DNA of 64,000 bases from Symbiodinium natans (taxonomy: Eukaryota > Sar > Dinophyceae > Suessiales > Symbiodiniaceae). The position numbers and the translations under genes are program-made. The notes below the pieces were generated by a model. The model was given only the letters and a program-made list of their open reading frames with translations. It did not search any database and was not told the DNA's origin. The DNA lies in contig CAJNDS010002079.1 of NCBI GenBank assembly GCA_905221605.1, forward strand, positions 1,762,001-1,826,000, read 5' to 3'. This document shows positions 56,822 to 64,000 of the stretch, piece by piece; position 1 is the stretch's first letter; each line of letters opens with the position of its first letter.

Positions 56822-57064
56822 AAACCTAGACAACCAAAAAAAGGGGGGTACCCTCATATTGAAACTGTGGCTTCTGGGCTACCAAGGAGGAAGAAGAATC
56901 GGCTTCCGTACTGGAACCACAGATCACAAAACCTCCTGCAAGCAAGGGGGGCCTTGTTTTACCGTGCGAGCAGGCCTAGGAGCCTCTTGCCATCGGAAAT
57001 ACCTGGTCCACGTGCCCAAACGAGAGCATGGGTTGATGGGTGGATCCACGAGGCCACGTGTAGG
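56822..57064 (+). CDS. Coding-like region ending at an array donor
   Basis: Frame KPRQPKKGGYPHIETVASGL then PRRKKNRLPYWNHRSQNLLQ and RAQTRAWVDGWIHEATC, ending AGG|GTTTAGGG. About 80 open codons, the longest frame that ends at an array-edge GT. Basic; family unknown. Confidence 0.5.
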
Positions 57065-57208
57065 GTTTAGGGTTTAGGGTTTGGGGTTTAGGGTTTAGGG
57101 TTTAGGGTTTAGGGTTTAGGTTTTAGGGTTTAGGGTTTAGGGTTTAGGGTTTAGGGTTTAGGATCGTGGGCCCTGATCTCTTTGCGAACTTTTTTCTGTC
57201 GGTTCAAG

Positions 57209-57333
57209 CTCTGCAAGAATCGCATGACGGTCCTTTGGGCTGAGCATTTTGCGCCGGTCCTCTCCCTTCCGTCTGTGGCACGAAGTGTCCGAAGGGTTGG
57301 GACCAGTGAATCCCGGACATCTGCGAAGCCTAG
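57209..57333 (+). CDS. Exon-like island, T-rich acceptor, 41 codons
   Basis: ACTTTTTTCTGTCGGTTCAAG, then LCKNRMTVLWAEHFAPVLSL and PSVARSVRRVGTSESRTSAK, ending CCTAG|GTGAAGG. Two minus frames overlap, but this one has both edges. Confidence 0.53.
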
Positions 57334-57361
57334 GTGAAGGAAGGGTCGGGTCCACGTTCCC

Positions 57362-57570
57362 ACTTGGAGGTTCAGGGCACTTAGAACCCAAGTATACAAG
57401 TAGTTCCAACCCACCCATGAGCCCTGTTATTATACTTGGGATATAAGTACAGCTATCATGGGGTTTAACCCTAAACCCTAAACCCTAAACCCTAAACCCT
57501 AAACCCTAAACCCTAAACCCTAAACCCTAAACCCTGATGATCGGGTTACCAAGTACCAGAAACCTCCAAG
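57362..57570. mobile_element. Foldback element B, copy 12, split by a CCCTAAA array
   Basis: ACTTGGAGGTTCAGGGCACT left, GTACCAGAAACCTCCAAG right. About ten CCCTAAA units (57466-57536) interrupt the right arm; ATCATGGGG precedes and ATGATCGGG follows the array. Confidence 0.85.
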
Positions 57571-57639
57571 CGCCCTCCTCTCCTTGCTTCCTGTGGCGCC
57601 CGCACGGTCCATGGTGAAGCACCGGTGATGCCCGAAAGT

Positions 57640-57950
57640 CAAAGATATATATATATATACATACATATATATAAATATAAATGAATATATATATATATAC
57701 ATATACATAAGTATATATATATATATATGTATATAAGGTGTCGGAATAAGTACTTAGGGTCCCTCGAGAATTATACTACAAGTACCCCCCCCCCAAAAAA
57801 AAAACTATTCTAGTTACTAAGGCTCCTGTAGTATGCATATCTATATATATATACATACATATAGACACACACACATACACGCACATGTACGTGTGTATAC
57901 ATACATATATGCACAGACACATATGTGTGTATGTGTATGTATATATGGAA
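57640..57950. repeat. TA/CA microsatellite region
   Basis: Runs of TATATATA, ATACATA and ACACACAC, with a C10-A10 junction at 57785-57804. Frames here are low-complexity. Element-like CTATTCTAGTTA follows the A run. Confidence 0.85.
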
Positions 57951-58121
57951 TTATTTTTTTATTATACGTGTGTGTGTGTGTGTTGTGGGTGCATGCGTTG
58001 GTTTTATGTTGCTTATGTACGATTTTGTTTGTCTGCATCTTACTGTGATTCGTTTGTTCTCGTCTGTCGATGGGACTTTATGTCTATCTGCGTCGTTGAC
58101 ACAGCTGTGTTTTGTTTGTTT

Positions 58122-58246
58122 GCTTAGTAACCCGATTATAACTGTACTTATACCCCAATTATATCCCTGTTAGGGACCTAACGGGCTTGCAAGTGTGTTA
58201 TAACTACACGGATAATTTGGTTGCTAAGTACCCTGAACCTCCAAGT
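58122..58246. mobile_element. Foldback element B, copy 13
   Basis: AGTAACCCGATTATAACTGT ... GTACCCTGAACCTCCAAGTC; left terminal 20 bp missing. Confidence 0.8.
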
Positions 58247-58256
58247 CTAGTTATAT

Positions 58257-58300
58257 GGGGGGGTTTCCGACAGTAGGGGGTGCCCGTTTGGGGTTCCTCC
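58257..58300. mobile_element. Element F left-end remnant
   Basis: GGGGGGGTTTCCGACAGTAG then GGGGTGCCC. Confidence 0.5.
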
Positions 58301-58397
58301 AATGAGGATCATTCCCTAAACCCTAAACCCTAAACCCTAAACCCTAAACCCTAAACCCTAAACCCTAAACCCTATGAGTATGTGTAGGATTCTGTAG

Positions 58398-58472
58398 GAT
58401 GTCGAGATGGCAGTAGGAGGTCATGAGGACCCTGAGCTGCACCTCGTGATATCCCCCCACCTCAGCTCCTAG
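58398..58472 (+). CDS. Exon-like island with stop
   Basis: Directly after AGGATTCTGTAG. Frame DVEMAVGGHEDPELHLVISP then HLSS, TAG. Confidence 0.48.
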   Translation, partial: DVEMAVGGHEDPELHLVISPHLSS

Positions 58473-58587
58473 GGTGTGTAGAAAGGCGGGCACAGAGGCT
58501 TAGGGTTTAGGGTTTAGGGTTTAGGGTTTAGGGTTTTTGGTTTAGGGTTTAGGGTTTAGGGTTTAGGGTTTAGGGTTTAGCCTTCAG

Positions 58588-58764
58588 GGTTGCGGGTCCC
58601 GGGAAGCTAAGATGGGGCTCTTTCTAATCAATCGAAAACTGCAAGGTAGCCACAAGAAAAGTTGGACTTCGCCAGCAGGCAAATCCTTACACTTTCCGGC
58701 GTACATTCACAAAAGGCTAAACCCTACTGAAACTGAAGTTTCAGCTTTTGGTGGGTCGGGGTAG
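58588..58764 (+). CDS. Exon-like island, 58 codons with stop
   Basis: Follows TTAGCCTTCAG. Frame GCGSREAKMGLFLINRKLQG then SHKKSWTSPAGKSLHFPAYI and HKRLNPTETEVSAFGGSG, TAG. An ATG at 58612 and a TGCAAG|GTAGCC donor at 58646 give alternatives. Basic; family unknown. Confidence 0.52.
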   Translation, partial: GCGSREAKMGLFLINRKLQGSHKKSWTSPAGKSLHFPAYIHKRLNPTETEVSAFGGSG

Positions 58765-58821
58765 CGGACAGTAGGCTTCAGGGTTTCGGGCTGCTTGCCA
58801 TCTGCTGTGCCTATCCCACAG

Positions 58822-58898
58822 TCCGCTCTGTACAGCGAAGGGCTTGCCTTGAGGCACGCCCTTCGACAGCAAGTGCAAAGCTGGACGTCGCCAAACCT
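58822..58898 (+). CDS. Exon-like island, textbook acceptor
   Basis: TGCTGTGCCTATCCCACAG, then SALYSEGLALRHALRQQVQS and WTSPN, ending CCT|GTGAAAG. A minus frame spanning 58910-58707 is probably its shadow. Confidence 0.53.
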
Positions 58899-59055
58899 GT
58901 GAAAGTTCAAAGCCCTAGACCCTAGCCCTAAACCCTAAACCCTAAACCCTAAACCCTCGCATGCATTCCTTATTATGGCTCCCTGGCTTCAGCTTCTGGG
59001 ACAGTTCTGAGGGGGCCCTTGAGGTTTTTGGATCCAACAGTGGGAAGGGGGGGGG

Positions 59056-59150
59056 TGGGTTTAGGGTTTAGGGTTTAGGGTTTAGGGTTTAGGGTTTAGG
59101 GTTTAGGGTTTAGGGTTTAGGGTTTAGGGTTTAGGGTTTAGGGTTTAGTA
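59056..59150. repeat. TTTAGGG array
   Basis: About thirteen perfect units. Confidence 0.96.
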
Positions 59151-59160
59151 TTTAGTTCAG

Positions 59161-59246
59161 GGTCGTAATGAGAGTTCGCCAATTGTTGGCACACTGAGGG
59201 CCTGCCCAAAACTCCCTTTAAAACTCCCGAAGCCCTATACACCAGG
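59161..59246 (+). CDS. Exon-like island
   Basis: Acceptor ATTTAGTTCAG. Frame GRNESSPIVGTLRACPKLPL then KLPKPYTP, ending at GGGTTTAGGG. Confidence 0.45.
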
Positions 59247-59396
59247 GTTTAGGGTTTTAGGGTTTAGGGCCTCAACTCCCAAAAACCCTTAAACTTGAGC
59301 CCTCTAGACCCCAAGATAATTCTAAATGGTTCTATAGGGGTCGGAACCATTTCTAATATTATTCCCTTAGGACCCCTATATACATCTACTATGATA

Positions 59397-59420
59397 CCCC
59401 CCCCCCCAAAAAAAAAAAAA
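59397..59420. repeat. C11-A13 junction tract
   Basis: A run of C followed directly by A and then CCTATTCTAATTATTA, nearly the same flank as at 57785. Confidence 0.85.
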
Positions 59421-59471
59421 CCTATTCTAATTATTAGCCCTAAACCCTAAACCCTAAACCCTAAACCCTAC

Positions 59472-59573
59472 ATTACACCCCCGTGTTGCTTGGGAATCGA
59501 GCGGCGTCCAGCCCAAATCAGCCCTGGAAGTAGGCGCCAGGTCCCGCACCGACTTGTAGCAGGCTGGTTTTAG
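59472..59573 (+). CDS. Coding-like island with stop
   Basis: Frame ITPPCCLGIERRPAQISPGS then RRQVPHRLVAGWF, TAG. A second frame (VLLGNRAASSPNQPWK) is open for 18 codons. Confidence 0.42.
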   Translation: MTPPCCLGIERRPAQISPGSRRQVPHRLVAGWF

Positions 59574-59930
59574 AAGATTAGGGTTGAGAAGTTTAGGGTT
59601 TAGGGTTTGGGGTTTAGGGTTTAGGGTTGGGGTTTGGGGTTTAGGGTTTAGGGTTTAGGCGCTCAGGTTCGGGGTGTAGGGGTTTAGTGTTTAGGTTTGG
59701 GGTTTAGAGGTTTAGGCTTTAGATTAGGGGTTTAGGTTTGGGGTTTAGGGGTCTAGAGGGATGTTTTCGGGTTTAGGGGTCTAGGGTTCCGGGTATAGTT
59801 TCATTAGGGTTAGGTTTAGCAGTTTAAGGAGTTCAGGGTTTAGAGGTTTAAGAGCTTAGAGCTCACGCGCTTTGATTCTACCCTTAACCCCAAGCTGAAA
59901 ACAGCAAGATAAAACTAAACCCTCAAACCC
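59573..59930. other. Degenerate repeat block, no supported gene
   Basis: TTTGGGG, TTTAGAGG and GTCTAGGG variants of the heptamer, then about 60 bp unique. Confidence 0.6.
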
Positions 59931-59932
59931 AG

Positions 59933-59986
59933 GAAGAAGAGGCGTTAGGTTCCTGGTGTCGCGTCGCCAGGGTTTACTGTTACAAG
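59933..59986 (+). CDS. Exon-like island, canonical edges
   Basis: CCTCAAACCCAG, then EEEALGSWCRVARVYCYK, then AAG|GTAGGACC. 54 nt, phase 0 at both ends. Confidence 0.5.
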
Positions 59987-60115
59987 GTAGGACCGTGGGA
60001 TCTTCCATAGTTCCCTTGTTGGCTTTTAAGAGGATCATATTTATTGTAGGAATTAGGAATTGGGGTTTTAGGGATTCGGGTTTAGAGTCTGTCTGTGGGG
60101 AAACCCTACTTTCAG

Positions 60116-60143
60116 AGCTTTCTGGATCTTATCGCGCTTAGAA
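60116..60143 (+). CDS. Exon-like micro-island
   Basis: CCCTACTTTCAG, then SFLDLIALR, then AGAA|GTTTTAGG. Confidence 0.35.
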
Positions 60144-60217
60144 GTTTTAGGCATTCAAAGGCTTCTTTGGGGTTTGGGGTTTCCAGAGAATCGGGGATTT
60201 CGGGGTAGGGTTGCAAG

Positions 60218-60273
60218 GGTTTCCAACCACGCTTATGCTAGCAAGGGGTGCTTGTAGAGTTGATGCTGCTTAG
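60218..60273 (+). CDS. Exon-like island with stop
   Basis: Follows AGGGTTGCAAG. Frame FPTTLMLARGACRVDAA, TAG. Confidence 0.38.
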
Positions 60274-60608
60274 AGCTCTAACTTGTTCAGGGCTTTGTTT
60301 GGGGTTTATGGTCAGGCCTTCATCGGGCTTAGTTTTTAGCGCTTCAGTGTGTTCCGCCAGGACTTATAGAGTTCAGGATTTAGTTAGAAAGCTTTGTTAA
60401 GTTGTTTGTCACTGAGTTTATGTCTGGCAGGGCGTTCAGGGTGCTTCCTAGAGATTTCAGGGTTTAGGGTAGCTCCTATAGGACTTTAGGTTTTCAGAGG
60501 GCTTAGGGCTTAGGGCTTAGGGCTTAGGTTTAGGGTCTAGGGTTTAGGGTTTAGGGTTTCGGGTTTAGGGCTTAGGGTTTAGGATTTAGGGTTTAGGGCG
60601 TTTAGCAG

Positions 60609-60809
60609 GGCAAACAAGACGGAATGCCGGCCCTCCCCGCCGAAGCCAATCATACAGCAGGCAAAGGTTCAGAGAAACCATTATTCGTTCATGGGCTCCT
60701 CAGGGGGGCACCCGCTCGTTTTTGTAGGTTACCTAGGAAAGACCTACAAGATGTATCTGAGACATTTAAGATCGCTTGCACACTGCCTGGCAACTTATCA
60801 AGTCCCTAA
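60609..60809 (+). CDS. Open frame GKQDGMPALP..., 66 codons
   Basis: Acceptor GGGCGTTTAGCAG. Frame GKQDGMPALPAEANHTAGKG then SEKPLFVHGLLRGAPARF, to TAA 60807. From 60724 it overlaps a GTAGGTTACC...GACCTACAA hairpin (element M-like), so the exon may end at TTTTT|GTAGG. Confidence 0.47.
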   Translation, partial: GKQDGMPALPAEANHTAGKGSEKPLFVHGLLRGAPARFCRLPRKDLQDVSETFKIACTLPGNLSSP

Positions 60810-60868
60810 ACCCTATGGTGCCTTGATAAAAAGGTTAGCCCTAGACCCTAAACCGTAAAACAAAACAG

Positions 60869-60972
60869 TGCTCCCTGCTTTGGGAGGGTCCTTTTGCGGG
60901 GTGTCGTCCTTTGGGTCCTGTGACATCACCCGCGCGTGCATCTGGAAAACAGATGGAGCTTCCTGAACCCTA
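60869..60972 (+). CDS. Exon-like island, 34 codons with stop
   Basis: Acceptor TAAAACAAAACAG. Frame CSLLWEGPFAGCRPLGPVTS then PARASGKQMELPEP, TAA. Stop falls at the start of an array. Confidence 0.5.
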
Positions 60973-61025
60973 AACCCTAAACCCCAACCCCAAACCCCAA
61001 ACCCCAAACCCTAAACCCTAAACCC

Positions 61026-61170
61026 TAAACCCTAATTCCTAAACCCTAAACCCTAAACCCTAAACCCTAAACCCTAAACCCTAAACCCTAAACCCTAAAC
61101 CCTAAACCCTAAACCCTAAACCCTAAACCCTAAACCCTAAACCCTAAACCCTAAACCCTAAACCCTAAAC
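61026..61170. repeat. CCCTAAA array
   Basis: About twenty units with one early variant; the second longest array. Confidence 0.97.
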
Positions 61171-61190
61171 CCAAAGCCTAAGCCTTTAAG

Positions 61191-61261
61191 TCTGTGAGGC
61201 CTGTGATGGTGTTGGGACTTCCGAGGCGCTGGTGCAGAGGGGGGGGGGGGGCGCGGGGGCT
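61191..61261 (+). CDS. Exon-like island
   Basis: Follows AAGCCTTTAAG. Frame SVRPVMVLGLPRRWC then a G tract read as glycine, TGA. Confidence 0.38.
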
Positions 61262-61370
61262 GAGGGTTTAGAGTTTAGGTTCTTTTCCCTTCGGGAGCGT
61301 CCCTAAACCCTAAACCCTAAACCCTAAACCCTAAACCCTAAACCCTAAACCCTAAACCGCCAGTCCTCAG

Positions 61371-61418
61371 CTCCAAGCCATCCCTCGCTTTGGGCATCCC
61401 TTATCAGAACACGCGGAG
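61371..61418 (+). CDS. Exon-like island
   Basis: Acceptor CGCCAGTCCTCAG. Frame LQAIPRFGHPLSEHAE, ending GAG|GGGTTTAGG. Confidence 0.47.
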
Positions 61419-61571
61419 GGGTTTAGGCGGGTTAGGGTGCCTACAACCCTAAATCCTTAACCCTTAACCCTAAACCCCTTAAATCCTGAAACCCTCAAAC
61501 CCTGAAACCCTTAAACCCTAGACCCTAAACCCCGACCCTAGGCCCTACAAATCCGAAACCCTAAACCGGGG

Positions 61572-61648
61572 AGTCTTTACGTGGAGGCCGCTGAGTCACG
61601 ATCGGCCCCGACTCCCCCAACCTTCAACACCCCAAACTGCTTGTGCAG
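61572..61648 (+). CDS. Exon-like island
   Basis: Frame SLYVEAAESRSAPTPPTFNT then PNCLC, ending TGCAG|GTTACC at an element M-like segment. Another frame (VFTWRPLSHDRPRLPQPS) shares the donor. Confidence 0.45.
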
Positions 61649-61792
61649 GTTACCTGGGAATTCTATAGTGTTTGTTTAGCGTACTTGCCCTACAAAAACC
61701 CTAAACCCTAGACCCTAGACCCTAAACCCTAAACCCTAACCCTAAGACCCTAAATGCTAAACCCGAAACCCTAAACTTCACTCCCGGGGAAG

Positions 61793-61872
61793 GTCGCGAT
61801 GTTCCCTGCAGAGTCTCTGTCCGAGCCTTGCACGTCGAACTCGCCGCCATTATCCCCTGGACCCCCCCGAGG
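61793..61872 (+). CDS. Exon-like island
   Basis: Follows CGGGGAAG. Frame RDVPCRVSVRALHVELAAII then PWTPPR, ending AGG|GTTTAGGG. Alternative acceptor TTCCCTGCAG at 61811. Confidence 0.48.
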
Positions 61873-61989
61873 GTTTAGGGTTTCGGGTTAGTGTTTAGGG
61901 TTTAGGGTTTCGGGTTTAGCGTTTAGGGTTTAGGGTTTCGGGTAACCTTCAGCCCTAAACCCACAAGCCCCGAACCCTAAACCCTTGAG

Positions 61990-62043
61990 CCCACCACGCC
62001 CCCTGAGCACGGGATCTTTCAAAAACCCTCGATGGGGCAGATG
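61990..62043 (+). CDS. Exon-like island, both edges
   Basis: Follows AAACCCTTGAG. Frame PTTPPEHGIFQKPSMGQM, ending ATG|GTTTGGGG. 54 nt, phase 0 at both ends. Confidence 0.48.
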
Positions 62044-62072
62044 GTTTGGGGTTGAAGGTTTGTGGATGTCCT

Positions 62073-62211
62073 CTTGGAGGTTCATGGTACTTAGTAAGCC
62101 AATTGTCGCTGCACTGGTAACCCAGCTAGACCCCATTAGGGCACTTAAGGGGCTTACTAGTGGGTCTTAGCTGCACTTTTAATTGGGTGATAAGTGCCCT
62201 GAACCAAGTAG
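62073..62211. mobile_element. Foldback element B, copy 14
   Basis: CTTGGAGGTTCATGGTACTT and GGTGATAAGTGCCCTGAACC ends (right tip shortened); inner AGACCCC / GTGGGTCTTAG. Confidence 0.8.
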
Positions 62212-62287
62212 GGATTAGGGTTTATTTAGGTTCAGGGTTTAGGATGTAGGGTTTGGAGCTTCGGGGTGTGGGGTTTGGACGCCATAA

Positions 62288-62377
62288 CCCCTATCACTTG
62301 AAGCCGATTATAGTCCGACCACCTGCCTTCCTTTTGCCATGATTGTTGACCCTTTCCTGCCCGCCCTCACGTCTTGA
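62288..62377 (+). CDS. Coding-like island with stop
   Basis: Frame PLSLEADYSPTTCLPFAMIV then DPFLPALTS, TGA. Acceptor CACTTGAAG at 62302 would favour a shorter frame PIIVRPPAFLLP. Confidence 0.42.
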   Translation, partial: PLSLEADYSPTTCLPFAMIVDPFLPALTS

Positions 62378-62501
62378 AGGGGTTGGAGTCTGGCTAAACC
62401 CTAAACCCTAAACCCTAAACCCTAAACCCTAAACCCTAAACCCTTAACCCTTAAACCCTAAACCCTAAACCCTTAAACCAGCTTCGGGTTCCTGAGTTCA
62501 G

Positions 62502-62540
62502 GGCATCCCTGAGAATTTTAATATGACTAATCGAAACTGA
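62502..62540 (+). CDS. Exon-like micro-island with stop
   Basis: TTCCTGAGTTCAG, then GIPENFNMTNRN, TGA. Confidence 0.35.
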   Translation, partial: GIPENFNMTNRN

Positions 62541-62581
62541 AGGGCCCAGAGTTTAGGGTTTAGGGTTTAGGGTCTGTGTAG

Positions 62582-62779
62582 TTGATCTCTGGCCGTAGCA
62601 GGAAAACATATTATATGTGCCTTAAGCACCTACGAGTTTGTGGGCTCTGCAAGGGGATTCATATCATCCCATCGATGAGTCTAAGACTTTGTGGCTTTGT
62701 GGTGCTATACTGTAACTTTAGATCCTTAGCCTTTTTGGCTTTTTTGGGTTGCTTAACAAGGCAGCTAGAAATTTCCTAA
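62582..62779 (+). CDS. Coding-like frame, 65 codons, hydrophobic C-terminus
   Basis: Frame ISGRSRKTYYMCLKHLRVCG then LCGFVVLYCNFRSLAFLAFL and GCLTRQLEIS, TAA. Begins at TTG; acceptor GGCCGTAGCAG at 62603 more likely. The hydrophobic run could be a membrane segment. Confidence 0.43.
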   Translation: MISGRSRKTYYMCLKHLRVCGLCKGIHIIPSMSLRLCGFVVLYCNFRSLAFLAFLGCLTRQLEIS

Positions 62780-63087
62780 ACCCTAAACCCTAAACCCTAA
62801 ACCCTAAACCCTAAACCCTAAACCCTTCTGACTGCAGCCAAGAAAAGCTTTGTGTAGGATCCACTAGTAACCTGCAGAAGAGTAGGTTTAGGGTTCTTGA
62901 GGAAGCACTTTGGAGTCGAGTTCTTGGCGTTTAGGGTTTAGGGTTTAGGGTTTAGGGTTTAGGGTTTAGGGTTTAGGGTTTTTTAGGGTTTAGGGTTTAG
63001 GGCTCAGGGTTTAGGGTTTAGGGCTCAGGGCTCTAGGGTTGAGGGTGCCGGTTTAGGGTTTGGCGCATAGGGTTTCTTCATTCCAAG

Positions 63088-63159
63088 CCGACAGATGAGT
63101 CAGATGACCCCCGAAAGCACGGAGTGCCCGCCCCAAACCCCCCCAAACTTCGACTTAGA
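63088..63159 (+). CDS. Exon-like island, both edges
   Basis: GTTTCTTCATTCCAAG, then PTDESDDPRKHGVPAPNPPK and LRLR, ending AGA|GTGTGAGG. Confidence 0.5.
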
Positions 63160-63238
63160 GTGTGAGGGATTAGGGTTCATGGGTTTAGGGTTTATGGGTT
63201 TAGGGTTTAGGGTTGAGGGTTTAGGGTTTAGGGTTTAG

Positions 63239-63328
63239 GCTCCAAACGCCCGCTACAAGGCTGCTGGCCCGCCTCAGGGGTGAGCTTGAGGAGGAGAGGC
63301 GGCGCACGGCCACGCCACTCTGGCTGGG
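63239..63328 (+). CDS. Exon-like island, 29 codons
   Basis: Follows GGGTTTAG. Frame LQTPATRLLARLRGELEEER then RRTATPLWL, ending CTGG|GGTTTCG. Charged helix pattern. Confidence 0.48.
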
Positions 63329-63344
63329 GTTTCGAGTTCGGGGT

Positions 63345-63435
63345 TTAGGGTTTAGGGTTTAGGGTTTAGGGTTTAGGGTTTAGGGTTTAGGGTTTAGGGT
63401 TTAGGGTTTAGGGTTTAGGGTTTAGGGTTTATCGT
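63345..63435. repeat. TTTAGGG array
   Basis: About twelve near-perfect units. Confidence 0.96.
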
Positions 63436-63457
63436 TTAGGGTTTAGGGTTTGTCCAG

Positions 63458-63531
63458 GTTGCGGGGGGGTTCTGTGTGGTTTCTGTGGGCGCACCTGGTG
63501 TGTGAACTCAAGGATGCCCTTCTGAACGCCC
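63458..63531 (+). CDS. Exon-like island
   Basis: Follows GGTTTGTCCAG. Frame LRGGSVWFLWAHLVCELKDA then LLNAL, into CCCTAAA units. A different frame with VAGGFCVVSVGAP ends at G|GTGTGTG. Confidence 0.45.
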
Positions 63532-63618
63532 TAAACCTTAAACATTAAACCCTAAACCCTAAACCCTAAACCCCAAACCCCAAACCCTAAACCCTAATGT
63601 TGCACTGTCTTTAGTATG

Positions 63619-64000
63619 CCCCCCCCCCCCCCCCCCCCCAACAAATTTGGACCCTCTATAAACGCGTGGCCCGGCGACCCCCCCAAACAAATTGGGGGGG
63701 GGGGGGGAACCGCCCTCAGGGCCTCAAGCCTTTAGGACCTCAAGGCCTGAAGCTTTCCAGCCTTTAAGATTCCTGGAGCCCAAGGCCCTCGGGGCCTCAA
63801 GCCTTACTGCGTAAGCCCTTAACCCAAAACACAAACCCTCAAAAAAAAATCATCCGAAAAAAAACTTGTTATTATAGAGGGTAGCCAGACAAACTTACTA
63901 AAAACAGTCTGACCGGCCCGTGGGCTACCTATCACAAAATTTGTTTGGGGCCTCGTTTCGTAATGAATTTCCATTAGGATTTACATGGGATTGGCCGGGC
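63619..64000. other. Right-end segment: C tract, short repeats, no supported gene
   Basis: A C21 tract and a matching G14 tract flank CAACAAATTTGG / CAAACAAATTGG; then GGGCCTCAAGCCTTTAGGACC-type short imperfect repeats; then A-rich unique DNA to the edge. No frame I can support. Confidence 0.5.

Larger units (their letters stand above)
1..64000. repeat. Dispersed telomere-type heptamer (TTTAGGG/CCCTAAA) arrays
   Basis: Tracts of 1 to about 28 copies of TTTAGGG, or the complement, recur every 50-300 bp through the whole window in both orientations. Many carry variant units (TTCAGGG, TTTGGGG, TTTAGGGG, CCCTAAAA, TCTAGGG). Orientation changes from tract to tract, so this is not one eroded chromosome end. 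Only the larger or unusual tracts are listed separately below. Confidence 0.97.

Noticed and set aside
57151..57418. Two overlapping minus-strand frames of about 86 codons
   Set aside because: They overlap the plus island 57209-57333, which has a T-rich acceptor and a GTGAAG donor; the minus frames read into element B and an array.
57833..58048. Open frames rich in His/Thr/Tyr/Ile
   Set aside because: Read through TA and CA microsatellites.
58707..58910. 67-codon minus-strand frame
   Set aside because: It is antisense to two plus islands with better edges (58588-58764 and 58822-58898). Kept only as an alternative.
1..64000. The window as a true chromosome end
   Set aside because: TTTAGGG tracts are short, face both ways and are spread evenly; neither window edge is a long uniform array.
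1..64000. Concatenated minichromosomes, each capped by CCCTAAA on the left and TTTAGGG on the right
   Set aside because: Tract orientation does not alternate that way; many islands have the same orientation on both sides.
1..64000. tRNA, rRNA or snRNA genes
   Set aside because: No cloverleaf, conserved rRNA core or Sm-site arrangement was recognised by eye; a covariance-model search would be needed to be sure.

Overview
The window looks like eukaryotic nuclear DNA, most likely from a dinoflagellate or a close algal relative. The evidence is mixed. Seen directly: hundreds of tracts of the telomere-type heptamer TTTAGGG and its complement CCCTAAA, in both orientations, across all 64 kb. Between them lie short unique islands of about 30-180 bp. 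There is no bacterial operon structure, no rRNA or tRNA I can recognise, and no long uninterrupted gene. Known biology: TTTAGGG telomeres occur in dinoflagellates, chromerids, plants and some algae; dinoflagellate introns often end in AG followed by G and tolerate GC or GA at the 5' end. Several junctions here fit that, but I found no spliced-leader copy, so the assignment is inference.

Central reading: many islands behave like small plus-strand exons. They start after an AG (often a pyrimidine tract plus CAG), keep one reading frame open, and end at GT, very often the first GT of a telomere-type array (G|GTTTAGG). On this reading the arrays sit inside introns, and the window carries one or several plus-strand genes with tiny exons and repeat-filled introns. 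Caution: a random 80-bp GC-rich island has a good chance of one open frame, and many islands are open in two or three frames. Single exon calls are therefore weak (about 0.2-0.55). The case rests on recurrence, splice-like edges, strand bias and a few longer islands (for example 22218-22364, 51886-52059, 52555-52719, 56265-56440, 58588-58764). No island could be given a gene name. Weak hints are a kinase-type glycine loop (15523), Arg/Ser-rich islands (24679, 30628, 43795) and a heptad repeat (29309).

Second layer: several families of short inverted-repeat (foldback, MITE-like) elements lie in the same spacers. Family A has GGGATGTTCCCC / GGGGAACATCCC ends, family B CTTGGAGGTTCA / TGAACCTCCAAG ends, family C AAGGGTCCATGTACC ends, and families D-N are rarer. 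At least five elements are themselves split by a telomere-type array, and one array is bounded by a 14-bp direct repeat. The arrays therefore look like insertions into pre-existing DNA, not just old chromosome ends.

Layout: 1-5.8 kb dense arrays with islands; 5.8-6.2 kb AT-rich; 7.2-14.8 kb islands; 14.4-19.4 kb islands plus families B, C, E and F; 20-31 kb many islands, with a long variant-array block at 25.6-27.3 kb; 31-45 kb islands and nested elements, including a composite C-element repeat at 37.2-37.6 kb and the longest array at 38.2-38.4 kb; 46.4-46.9 kb minisatellite; 47-63.5 kb islands, a TTTAGGGG array at 55.8 kb and TA microsatellites at 57.6-57.9 kb; the last 0.4 kb is unassigned.
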